Assembly: GCA_035548775.1 (NCBI GenBank)
Contig: DASZSI010000125.1
Coordinates: 1 to 27,072 of the forward strand
Origin: UBA7672 sp035548775
Lineage (GTDB): Bacteria; Pseudomonadota; Alphaproteobacteria; Caulobacterales; Hyphomonadaceae
Reading direction: 5' to 3'
Length of the DNA: 27,072 nt
Numbering within the stretch: position 1 is the first letter of the stretch; each line of letters begins with the position of its first letter. The translations under genes and the position numbers were made by a program. Below the pieces are notes generated by a model. That model was not told the origin of the DNA, made no database searches, and saw only the letters and a list, made by a program, of their open reading frames with translations. Positions 1-7,244 of this stretch are shown in pieces.

Positions 1-578
1 CGGAAATCCGCCCGCTGTCGGAGCGTTGCATCATGAGCTTCACCGGGAGCTACGGCCCGGTGATCGGCAACGGCATGTACAACAACACGCTGCAGATCGT
101 TCAATCGCCAGGCTCGGTGATGATCCTCGCCGAGATGATCCACGACGCCAAGATCATCCCGATCGTCAAGAACAAGGAAGAAGCCAAGCACGGCCCGGGT
201 GTCATCCCGAAGTGGGGCGGCGACGCCGTCGGTTGGTATGAGGGCGACACGCTGGTCGTCGAGACGGTGAACTCCAACCCCAACCAGCGCTCCTACATCA
301 CCAAGGCCGGCAAGGTCATCGAGCGTTTCACGCGCTGGTCCAACGACCAGATCTTCTACCAGTTCACCGTCGAAGACCCGACGCTCTACAAGACCTCGTG
401 GGGAGGAGAGATGGCGCTGAACACTTCGCACGAGCCGCTCTACGAATACGCCTGTCACGAAGGCAACTACGCCCTCAAAGGCATCCTCGAAGGCGCCCGC
501 CAACTCGAACGCGAAGGCCGCCCGCAACCGATCGAAAAACCCATCTTCGCCGGCGTGGACGTGTCGGACGGGGAGTGA
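1..578 (+). CDS. Conserved hypothetical protein, C-terminal part (5' end outside window)
   Basis: The reading frame is open from base 3 (Glu-Ile-Arg-Pro-Leu-Ser-Glu-Arg-Cys) and ends with TGA at 576-578, so 191 residues are visible and the gene starts before the window. An ATG at 33 lies inside the frame, but the upstream residues, including the ERC segment, match the family, so it is not taken as the start. Recognisable family features are a Tyr-Asn-Asn-rich segment, EMIHDAKIIP, YEGDTLVVET, ERFTRW, FTVEDPTLY and, near the end, YEYACHEGNYAL. From memory these mark a family of conserved, usually secreted hypothetical proteins found in multiple copies in Hyphomonadaceae, sphingomonads and Acidobacteria. 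No biochemical role is known to me. The following gene is on the same strand but 162 bp away, so an operon is unlikely. Confidence 0.75.
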   Translation, partial: EIRPLSERCIMSFTGSYGPVIGNGMYNNTLQIVQSPGSVMILAEMIHDAKIIPIVKNKEEAKHGPGVIPKWGGDAVGWYEGDTLVVETVNSNPNQRSYITKAGKVIERFTRWSNDQIFYQFTVEDPTLYKTSWGGEMALNTSHEPLYEYACHEGNYALKGILEGARQLEREGRPQPIEKPIFAGVDVSDGE

Positions 579-615
579 CGGCTAAGTTACCGTGTTCTGC
601 GGTCGCCGGCGGGAA

Positions 616-635
616 GGCCGCTGAGGTCGGCGGCC
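616..635. repeat. GC-rich inverted repeat after the first gene
   Basis: GGCCGC (616-621) can pair with GCGGCC (630-635) around an 8-base loop, 38 bases after the stop at 578. There is no T-run after it, so a rho-independent terminator is doubtful; it could be a weak transcript-end hairpin or chance in GC-rich DNA. Confidence 0.25.
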
Positions 636-650
636 CTCGACTGCGGGGCC

Positions 651-679
651 TTGCGCAGCCAGTTGCAGAATTTTATTCT
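651..679 (+). promoter_or_regulatory. Possible weak promoter for the exported hypothetical protein
   Basis: TTGCGC (651-656) and TATTCT (674-679) are separated by 17 bases and lie about 60 bases before the ATG at 741, in an AT-richer patch of an otherwise GC-rich spacer. They match the sigma-70 consensus at 3/6 and 4/6 positions. This is only a pattern match. Confidence 0.25.
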
Positions 680-740
680 CGTTAGCTCGTGGAGTGCAAT
701 TGGCTCTAGCGATGCGTAGAGCTGGTTTGGCGGAGGGGCC

Positions 741-1859
741 ATGCGCGCAGCCAACACACTTTGCTTCATCGTCCTGGCGCTATCTGTAGTCATTACGCAG
801 GAGGCTCGAGCAGACGACCGGCTTCACTGCACCCAGAAAGATCAGCAGAGGACGCTTGGAAAACTACTCGGCACTGGGGCGCCATCGGAATTCGACCTGA
901 TCATCTCGGAGAGCGCCCAGACGTTCACAATCATCCAGCCGGGTGAGCAGCCCGAAGTTCACAGGTCGAGCCCACCGCAAACCATTAAGGTCAACCCGGA
1001 CAGCGGAATACCAGTCAAGACTGAGGATGGCGCTCCGGGATACATCGTGTCCAAGGAAACCGTGAAGATCAGCAGGGATGCTGCGTCCTACAGCGACGTC
1101 AGCCAAATGCACTACAGCTATAGTGGCAAGGCAACCGGCCAACCATTGTCTGTCGGGATGAGTTTGGACAGAAATACTGGTAAGCTCGATTTTACAACCG
1201 ACAATACAGGACTGAACGCTGGGATCGCACTTTTCGGCGGAGATTTCTCATGCGTTGGGGGCGGGACGCCCCGCAAGGCGCCTGCCCTGCCTGCGACTGT
1301 CGGCAATCCGGAAATGCCTGCAGCATCCTCACCGCCGAAAGCCCGGGGCGACGAGTCGAAGGCAGCTGCGAAGCCAACTACCCTCCAAACGCCCCGCGAT
1401 GCGCTGCCGGCCGCCGGAGGCGGGCAGGCGCTTGTGCAAAGCGCTGCAGCCCAACCCCCTCCGCCGCCGCCTCCGGTGGATGTGCGCGAGACCCTGATGT
1501 CGATCTTGCGACGCTATGAGAGCAACAGGTTGTACGTCGCACCGAATATCTCTGCTCAGATCAAGCAGAACGCACTCTCGCATGCTGCGGGCCTTGTCGA
1601 TGACACGGATATCTTGGCCATTGCAGACGATACCGTCATGCACAACGGAAACAACGGAGTCTATTTCTTCAAGACGGGGATCTTGAACGTGCAGGGATCG
1701 CTAAAGCCGAACTTCTACAGGTATGCCAACCTTAAAGGCATCACAGCGACCAAAGGAACCTTCGTCATCCGCTTTGGGCAGGCGGAAATTACGGCGATCT
1801 CAGTCGGCAAAGACACGATGATCGAGATCATGAACCAGCTCATAGCGGCTGCCCATTGA
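741..1859 (+). CDS. Exported protein of unknown function, proline-rich linker, possible PH-like C-terminal domain
   Basis: I do not recognise the whole protein (372 aa). The ATG at 741 is preceded by GGAGG at 732-736. Residues 1-25 look like a Sec signal peptide (hydrophobic core CFIVLALSVVI, likely cleavage after ARA), so the mature protein is probably periplasmic or cell-surface. Residues about 26-175 form a first domain with two cysteines (Cys30 and one in FSCVGG near 170) that could pair. Residues about 176-248 are an Ala/Pro/Gly-rich linker with seven consecutive prolines at 239-245. Residues 249-372 are a second domain: LAIADDTVMHNGNNGVYFF near 293 followed by FYRYANLKGI resembles the bacterial PH-like pattern (DDTxF...GhhhT..GI...i.Y..I), which is an inference from motif shape. 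The GC content is well below that of the neighbours (26 G/C of 60 at 1141-1200), suggesting transfer or relaxed selection. It converges on pyrG with 25 bp between stops and has no operon partner. Confidence 0.8.
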   Translation: MRAANTLCFIVLALSVVITQEARADDRLHCTQKDQQRTLGKLLGTGAPSEFDLIISESAQTFTIIQPGEQPEVHRSSPPQTIKVNPDSGIPVKTEDGAPGYIVSKETVKISRDAASYSDVSQMHYSYSGKATGQPLSVGMSLDRNTGKLDFTTDNTGLNAGIALFGGDFSCVGGGTPRKAPALPATVGNPEMPAASSPPKARGDESKAAAKPTTLQTPRDALPAAGGGQALVQSAAAQPPPPPPPVDVRETLMSILRRYESNRLYVAPNISAQIKQNALSHAAGLVDDTDILAIADDTVMHNGNNGVYFFKTGILNVQGSLKPNFYRYANLKGITATKGTFVIRFGQAEITAISVGKDTMIEIMNQLIAAAH

Positions 1860-1884
1860 TTTGCGCCCTCGCTCAATGGCGCGC

Positions 1885-3516
1885 CTACACCAGCCTGCTC
1901 TTGTCTCTCGCCGCCGCGATGAAGCTTGCGAATAGTGGATGCGGATCGAAGGGCCGCGATTTCAGCTCCGGGTGGAACTGGACGCCGATGAACCAGGGGT
2001 GGTCGGTCAGCTCCATGATCTCCGGCAGTTTGCCGTCCGGCGACATGCCCGAGAATAGGACGCCGTGCGGAGCGAGGCGCGCGATGATGTCGGTGTTCAC
2101 TTCATAGCGGTGGCGATGGCGTTCGGAGATCGTCTGCGTACCGTAGATCTCCGCGACCTTTGAGCCCTTGGCGAGAATGGCCGGATAGGCGCCAAGGCGC
2201 ATCGTTCCGCCCAGATCGCCATCGGCGGTGCGGACTTCCTTGGTGTTGCCCCGAACCCATTCGCCCATCAGGCCGACGGCGGGATAGTCGGGCTTGCCGA
2301 ACTCCGTTGTGCCCGCGCCGGGAATGTTGGCGAGGTTGCGGGCAAGCTCGATCACGGCCAGCTGCATGCCATAGCAGATGCCAAAGCATGGCAGCTTGTG
2401 GCGCCTCGCATACCCGGCCGCGCGCATCTTGCCGATAGCGCCGCGCTCGCCAAAGCCGCCCGGCAGCAACACGCCGTCCGCCGTATCAAGCTCGGACAGA
2501 TCCGCATTGGGATCGTCGTAACGGTCCGATGGAATCCAGGTGAGGTTCACCTTCACCTTGTTGGCGAGGCCGCCATGCCCCAGCGCCTCGACCACCGACT
2601 TGTAGGCGTCGTGCAACGCCACATACTTGCCCACGATCGCAATGCGAACCTCGCCGTCCGGATTCCGCAGGATCTGCGATGTGTTGATCCAGTGCTTCAG
2701 GTCGGGCGTGGTGTCCTTCTCAAGCCCGAAGTGGCGCAGCACTTCGCGGTCCAGCCCGCGCGCGTGATACTCCAGCGGCACTTCGTAGATGTGCTGGGCG
2801 TCCAGCGCCTCGATCACCGCCTCGGGCCGCACGTTGCAGAACAGCGCGATCTTGCGCCGCTCTTCCGGCGGGATCGGCATGGGCGCGCGGCACAAGAGGA
2901 TATCGGGTTGGATGCCGATCGAGCGCAGCTCCTTCACCGAGTGCTGTGTCGGCTTGGTCTTCATCTCGCCGGCCGTGGCGATGTAGGGCAGCAGCGTCAG
3001 GTGGATGAACAGGCTGGCCTCGCGGCCCAGTTCCTGGCTCAGCTGGCGGATGGCTTCGAAGAACGGCAGGCCTTCGATGTCGCCCACCGTGCCGCCAACT
3101 TCGCAGAGAACGAAGTCGACATCGTCAGTGTCCGCCTTCACGAATTCCTTGATGGCGTCGGTGACGTGCGGGATCACCTGCAGCGTCGCGCCGAGATAAT
3201 CACCGCGCCGCTCCTTCTCCAGGATCGACTTGTAGAGCCGGCCTGTCGTGGTGTTGTCCGTCTTGCGCGCCGAAACGCCGGTGAACCTTTCATAGTGGCC
3301 GAGGTCCAGGTCCGTCTCGGCGCCGTCATCGGTGACGAACACCTCGCCGTGCTGGGTCGGCGACATCGTGCCGGGGTCGACGTTGAGATAGGGATCGAGT
3401 TTGCGGAGACGGACCCGATAGCCGCGGGATTGCAGCAAGGCGCCAAGCGCTGCCGAGGCAATGCCCTTCCCGAGGGAGGAAACAACGCCTCCCGTAATGA
3501 AGATAAATCGCTTCAT
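1885..3516 (-). CDS. pyrG: CTP synthase (glutamine hydrolysing)
   Basis: PyrG converts UTP to CTP using ATP and ammonia from glutamine; it is cytosolic and works as a tetramer. The 543 residues match the family length. The N-terminal synthetase domain starts at once with FIFITGGVVSSLGKG (ATP loop, Lys17) and contains the PTQHGEVFV segment and DDGAETDLDLGHYERF. The C-terminal class I glutamine amidotransferase domain has the oxyanion strand PGGFGERG, nucleophile Cys381 in FGICYGMQ, and the His515/Glu517 pair in QFHPE. The ATG at 3514-3516 is fixed by the conserved N-terminus; there is no strong Shine-Dalgarno in front of it. It lies 149 bp downstream of secG on the same strand, the usual alphaproteobacterial order tpiA-secG-pyrG. 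The spacer could hold its own promoter, but I see no clear one. Confidence 0.98.
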   Translation of the reverse strand: MKRFIFITGGVVSSLGKGIASAALGALLQSRGYRVRLRKLDPYLNVDPGTMSPTQHGEVFVTDDGAETDLDLGHYERFTGVSARKTDNTTTGRLYKSILEKERRGDYLGATLQVIPHVTDAIKEFVKADTDDVDFVLCEVGGTVGDIEGLPFFEAIRQLSQELGREASLFIHLTLLPYIATAGEMKTKPTQHSVKELRSIGIQPDILLCRAPMPIPPEERRKIALFCNVRPEAVIEALDAQHIYEVPLEYHARGLDREVLRHFGLEKDTTPDLKHWINTSQILRNPDGEVRIAIVGKYVALHDAYKSVVEALGHGGLANKVKVNLTWIPSDRYDDPNADLSELDTADGVLLPGGFGERGAIGKMRAAGYARRHKLPCFGICYGMQLAVIELARNLANIPGAGTTEFGKPDYPAVGLMGEWVRGNTKEVRTADGDLGGTMRLGAYPAILAKGSKVAEIYGTQTISERHRHRYEVNTDIIARLAPHGVLFSGMSPDGKLPEIMELTDHPWFIGVQFHPELKSRPFDPHPLFASFIAAARDKSRLV

Positions 3517-3665
3517 GACGGATGACCGCTTTAGCCCCGCTTTGAGTGGAGGTCGAGTCTCGCCGGAAAGCGGACTGTATTCCGTAGATTAGACGGGCAC
3601 AGGCGGATCAGACGCCGGCAAATGCCCCGCTTCGTGGTGGAGCGATTCGGATGGCCCCGCCGAGG

Positions 3666-4253
3666 TTATTGGTTGTTTGATCCACCGTTTTGCGGAGGCG
3701 CAGCCGGTTCCTGGGTCGCAGGCGCAGGGGTAGCCGGAGCGGTCGCCTTCGGCGCCACAGGCTTCGGCGCCGGCGTCGTTTCCTTCGGGGCGGCCGGGGC
3801 TGTCGAAGAAGCCGGCGGCGTTGTTTGCGCTGTCGAGGGCGCAGGTGTTGCGGCGGCGCCAGGCGACGTGTTCACAACCGGAGCGAGCGGATCAACCGCC
3901 GGCGCTGGCGCGGGCGAGGCCGGCGCGGTGGTGGCCGGAGCATTCGCGCCACTCGGCGCAGCCAGCGGGTCGATCGGCTTCGAGTTCTCCTGCTGGATGC
4001 GTTTTTCCAGCGAGCTGGCGTTCTTCTGTGCGTTCGAGTTCACCGCCGTCATCGTTACGCTGGTCGCGAAAAAGACGGCGGCCAAGATCATGGTGGTGCG
4101 CACGAGGGCGCTCGCCGCGCCGCGGCCCGAGATAATACCGCCGGTGCCGCCGCCGCCCATGCCGAGCGCGCCGCCCTCGGATCGCTGGAGCATCACGGCG
4201 ATCACGAGCGCAAGGCACGCGATCAGGTGAACGGTAAGCAGGACTGCAAGCAT
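3666..4253 (-). CDS. secG: Preprotein translocase subunit SecG with long Ala/Pro-rich tail
   Basis: SecG is the small accessory subunit of the SecYEG inner-membrane translocation channel. Two membrane segments are visible, residues about 2-21 and 52-71, with the conserved loop between them: LQRSEGGALGMGGGG, then a Gly/Ser-rich stretch and RGAASALVRTTMILA. That core is sufficient to identify the family. Beyond residue about 95 the protein carries some 100 residues made almost wholly of Ala, Pro, Thr and Ser, giving 195 aa against roughly 110 in E. coli. Ala/Pro-rich SecG tails are common in alphaproteobacteria, though this one is long. The ATG at 4251-4253 has AGGCGG a short distance upstream. 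The gene lies 116 bp after tpiA and before pyrG. Confidence 0.95.
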   Translation of the reverse strand: MLAVLLTVHLIACLALVIAVMLQRSEGGALGMGGGGTGGIISGRGAASALVRTTMILAAVFFATSVTMTAVNSNAQKNASSLEKRIQQENSKPIDPLAAPSGANAPATTAPASPAPAPAVDPLAPVVNTSPGAAATPAPSTAQTTPPASSTAPAAPKETTPAPKPVAPKATAPATPAPATQEPAAPPQNGGSNNQ

Positions 4254-4369
4254 GAGGTGCGCCGCCTGAAAAAGGTTGCCGCGTCAAAGCATGCCCTAGG
4301 GCTGCGGCCAAGCCCCCGGGACTGCATTTCATATGGGTGCGGCGCCGGGGCCGGTCGACCACCCCCGTG

Positions 4370-5122
4370 TCAGAGGCAGGCCTGCGCAATCTTCAGGAAA
4401 TCCGCAGCTTTCAGGCTCGCCCCGCCCACCAGGGCGCCATCGACCCCCTCGGCGTGCATAAGCTCCTTGGCATTGTCCGGCTTGACCGAGCCGCCATAGA
4501 GCAGCCGTGTCCGCCCCGCCAGATCCTGCCCAAATCGCTTGGCCAGACCGTTCCGTAAGGCCACATGGACCTCGGCGACCTGCGGAATTGTTGGGGTCCG
4601 CCCCGTGCCGATGGCCCACACCGGCTCGTAGGCGATGACGAACTCCGCCCTGGCGGCTTCCTCGGGAACCGATCCCGCCAGCTGGGTCGCTATTACGTCC
4701 AGGGTCTTGCCTGCGTCCCGTTCGGCCAGGGTTTCGCCCAGGCAGATTATGGGAACCAGGCCCGCCCGCATCACCGCCTGCGCCTTTGCGGCCACAATGG
4801 CGTCGGTCTCATGATGCATGGCGCGCCGCTCCGAATGCCCGACGATCACGTACCGCGCGCCGAGATCGGCCCACATTTCCGCACTGACATTGCCCGTGAA
4901 GGCCCCGGACTTCTCCGCATGACAATCCTGGCCGCCCAGGCGAACCGGCGTGCCTTTCAATATTTCTGAAGTCGCCCCCGCCAGCGTGGCTGGGGGGCAG
5001 ATCGCCAGTTCGACGGTGGAAACCGATCTAGCCCACTCGATCATCGGCCCCAGCTCGGACAGGGCGGCTGCCACGCCATTCATTTTCCAGTTGCCGGCAA
5101 CCAGCTTTTTCCGCGTGCTCAT
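4370..5122 (-). CDS. tpiA: Triose-phosphate isomerase
   Basis: TpiA interconverts dihydroxyacetone phosphate and glyceraldehyde 3-phosphate in glycolysis and gluconeogenesis. The 250-residue product has the full TIM-barrel signature: GNWKMNG with Lys13, VGHSERR with electrophile His96, AYEPVWAIGTGRTPT with catalytic base Glu166 and the flexible loop 6, and LYGGSVKPDNA for phosphate binding. The frame is open further upstream to 5278, but the ATG at 5120-5122 is chosen because MSTRKKLVAGNWKMNG is the normal N-terminus and AGGGACGG lies directly before it; the upstream residues resemble nothing in the family. It is divergent from ppiD across a 226-bp spacer and heads the tpiA-secG-pyrG series. 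Confidence 0.97.
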   Translation of the reverse strand: MSTRKKLVAGNWKMNGVAAALSELGPMIEWARSVSTVELAICPPATLAGATSEILKGTPVRLGGQDCHAEKSGAFTGNVSAEMWADLGARYVIVGHSERRAMHHETDAIVAAKAQAVMRAGLVPIICLGETLAERDAGKTLDVIATQLAGSVPEEAARAEFVIAYEPVWAIGTGRTPTIPQVAEVHVALRNGLAKRFGQDLAGRTRLLYGGSVKPDNAKELMHAEGVDGALVGGASLKAADFLKIAQACL

Positions 5123-5348
5123 CCGTCCCTTATCCTGGTCCCGACCGGCCAGGCGCGCCCCTGCGACGGATGATCCGGGTCGCTGGCGCCACGGTTCGGG
5201 AAACAGCCCCGAAAACCTGCCTGATAATGCCGTATTGTCGCATTTTCCTGCGGCGAACCGGTTTCCCCTTCGCCGCAAAATGCTCTAGCAAGCCGTGTTC
5301 CAGCGGACAACCCGACCGGGTCGGGCCGCCCTTTTGGAGACTATCTGT
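5123..5348. other. Divergent intergenic region between tpiA and ppiD
   Basis: This 226-bp spacer must carry start signals for tpiA (minus) and for the ppiD-trp block (plus). I see no sigma-70 pair with good spacing on either strand. An AT-richer patch around 5218-5245 (cctgataatgccgtattg) is the most promoter-like part. No trp leader peptide with tandem Trp codons or attenuator pair is visible, which fits trpE not being the first gene of its transcript. Confidence 0.5.
5311..5325. repeat. Perfect 15-bp palindrome before ppiD
   Basis: CCCGACC (5311-5317) and GGTCGGG (5319-5325) form a perfect palindrome around one central base, 24 bp before the ppiD ATG and just before its GGAG (5336-5339). 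The position suits an operator or an mRNA hairpin, but such palindromes arise by chance in GC-rich DNA. Confidence 0.35.
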
Positions 5349-7244
5349 ATGTTCGGCTCGATGCGGAAATTCGTGCGATCGCCTTACGCAGCGGTCCTGT
5401 TTTTCCTGCTTATCGTCAGTTTCGGGATTTTCGGCTTCCGCGATCCGTTCACCGGCGCCATCGGCGGCGGCTTCATCTCGATCGGCGATCGCGAGATTCG
5501 CCCGTTCGACATCAACCGCGCGGTGGACCGTCAGATCGACCGTATGCGTGTCGAGCAGAACAAGATCATCTCGACGCGCGAAGCCGCCCAGCAGGGCATA
5601 ACACAGGGCGAACTCGCCCAGCTGATCAACCGCACAGCGGTGCTGGCCTATGGCGACAAGATCGGCGTTCGCGCCAGCTCGGACGCCGTCAATACCTACC
5701 TTCTTGGCCTGCCCGGCGTTCGCGACGCGGTGGGCCGGGTCGATATCCAGTCGGTGCGCCAGCTGGCCGCCGACAACAAGCAGTCGGTCAAGCAGTTCGA
5801 GGATGCCGTCGCTGACGACCGGACGGTCGACTACATCGTCAACGCCGCCCTGCAGAACGTCGCCCCGCCGGAAGTGCTGACCAAGCCGCTGCTGACGTAT
5901 TTTGGCGAGAAGCGGACGGTCTCTGCGGCCCGGCTTACGGCCGCTTCGGTCACTGCGCCCAAGGCGCCGACGGATGACGAGCTGAAGGCCTATTACGAGC
6001 AGAACAAGGCGCAGTTCGAACAACCGGAACGCCGCCGGATCTCGGTGCTGACCTTCTCGCCTGCCGATTTCGCCAACCAGGTCACGGTCACTGACGACGA
6101 CATCAAGAAAGAATACGACCGGCACATCAAGGACTACTCAACTCCCGAAACGCGGGACATCGCGCAGTTCACGTCCAAGGATCGCAAGCCGGTCCAGGAT
6201 TTTGTCGACTTCGTGAAACAGGGAAACACGCTGGAACAGGCGGCCGCCAAGGTTCCGGGCGTCGAGCGCGCAAACCTGCCCGTCAAGCCGGGCGACCTGA
6301 AAGACAAGGACTATGACGGTCACGTCTTCAACATGAAGACGGACGTGCTCGACGGTCCCTACCTCGTCAACGGCGCCTATTACGCGGTCCAAGTCCTGAA
6401 GATCACACCCGGAGTACCGACGCCCCTGGCGGATGTATCCGACAAGATCCACGAGAAGCTCGCCCAGGCCGGCGCCGAAGGAAAATTCAGCGAAACCTAT
6501 GAGCAGATTCGTGACCTCGCCGGCGGCAGTCCGCTTGAGGAGATCGGCAAGCAGATCGGCGCACCCGTCATCCATCTGGCGCCCGTCGACGCCAATGCCG
6601 TAACCATCAAGCGCGAACAGTCGACGCTGCTAGCTTCGCATCCCGACATCGTGCGTCAGCTGTTCAGGAACATGACGGCAGGTCAAATGACTGACATCGT
6701 CGAAGGCGACAGCGAGCGTTCGCTTTACCGCCTCGACGAGATCGTACCGAAGTACACGCTTTCCTTCGATGATGCGAAGGCGGAGGTCCGCGCCCGCTTT
6801 ATGCTGAAGAAGGCGCAGGAAGCCGCCGACAAGGTCGCCAACGACATGATTGCGGCGGTCAAGGGAGGCAAGACATTCGAGCAGGCCGCCGCCGCCGGAA
6901 AACTCGCGACCATCGGCTCGGTCAACATGGTTCGCGCCGAGAACAGCCAGGTTGATCCGGCTATCAAGCAAGCTGCCTTCGCCATGAAGGAAGGCGAAGT
7001 CGGCATCGCTCACGCCCAGAGCGGCGAGCCTTGGGTAATTCGCGTGGACAAGGTCGAGCCCGCGACCAGCCAGGTCGAGACCGCCTTGAAGCAGCAGATT
7101 ACCAACGAAATCTCGCAGACGCTGAACCAGGACTTCGAGGAAGTCTTTGTCCGCGGTGTCCTAAAGGCGGTTCCGGTCAACCGGAACGAGAATGCCATCC
7201 AGGGCTATTTCGACGGCATCCTCAAGGAAGACCAGGGCCAATGA
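5349..7244 (+). CDS. ppiD: Membrane-anchored periplasmic folding factor, PpiD/SurA-like peptidyl-prolyl isomerase family
   Basis: This 631-residue protein has PpiD architecture: a short cytoplasmic start, one membrane anchor at residues about 12-30 (YAAVLFFLLIVSFGIFGF), then a large periplasmic part with a SurA-type N-terminal chaperone region (ISIGDREIRPFDINRAVD onward) and parvulin-like segments. The first (KPGDLKDKDYDGHVFNMKTDVLDG, in two parts around residues 310-340) and a second (PAIKQAAFAMKEGEVGIAH near 537-556) lack a clean parvulin active site, as in E. coli PpiD, so a chaperone role is likelier than strong isomerase activity. The ATG at 5349 is chosen over an in-frame ATG at 5295 because GGAG lies nine bases upstream and the membrane anchor follows directly. 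Its stop overlaps trpE (ATGA at 7241-7244), so it is translationally coupled to the trp genes. Confidence 0.9.
   Translation: MFGSMRKFVRSPYAAVLFFLLIVSFGIFGFRDPFTGAIGGGFISIGDREIRPFDINRAVDRQIDRMRVEQNKIISTREAAQQGITQGELAQLINRTAVLAYGDKIGVRASSDAVNTYLLGLPGVRDAVGRVDIQSVRQLAADNKQSVKQFEDAVADDRTVDYIVNAALQNVAPPEVLTKPLLTYFGEKRTVSAARLTAASVTAPKAPTDDELKAYYEQNKAQFEQPERRRISVLTFSPADFANQVTVTDDDIKKEYDRHIKDYSTPETRDIAQFTSKDRKPVQDFVDFVKQGNTLEQAAAKVPGVERANLPVKPGDLKDKDYDGHVFNMKTDVLDGPYLVNGAYYAVQVLKITPGVPTPLADVSDKIHEKLAQAGAEGKFSETYEQIRDLAGGSPLEEIGKQIGAPVIHLAPVDANAVTIKREQSTLLASHPDIVRQLFRNMTAGQMTDIVEGDSERSLYRLDEIVPKYTLSFDDAKAEVRARFMLKKAQEAADKVANDMIAAVKGGKTFEQAAAAGKLATIGSVNMVRAENSQVDPAIKQAAFAMKEGEVGIAHAQSGEPWVIRVDKVEPATSQVETALKQQITNEISQTLNQDFEEVFVRGVLKAVPVNRNENAIQGYFDGILKEDQGQ

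Noticed and set aside
2398..3525. 375-codon open frame on the plus strand opposite pyrG
   Set aside because: It is Arg/Ala/His-rich with no family motifs and mirrors the codon bias of pyrG, which is complete and conserved.
4254..4369. A tRNA-Leu gene between tpiA and secG, as found next to secG in other bacteria
   Set aside because: No cloverleaf, no GGTTCGA-type T-arm and no acceptor pairing on either strand.
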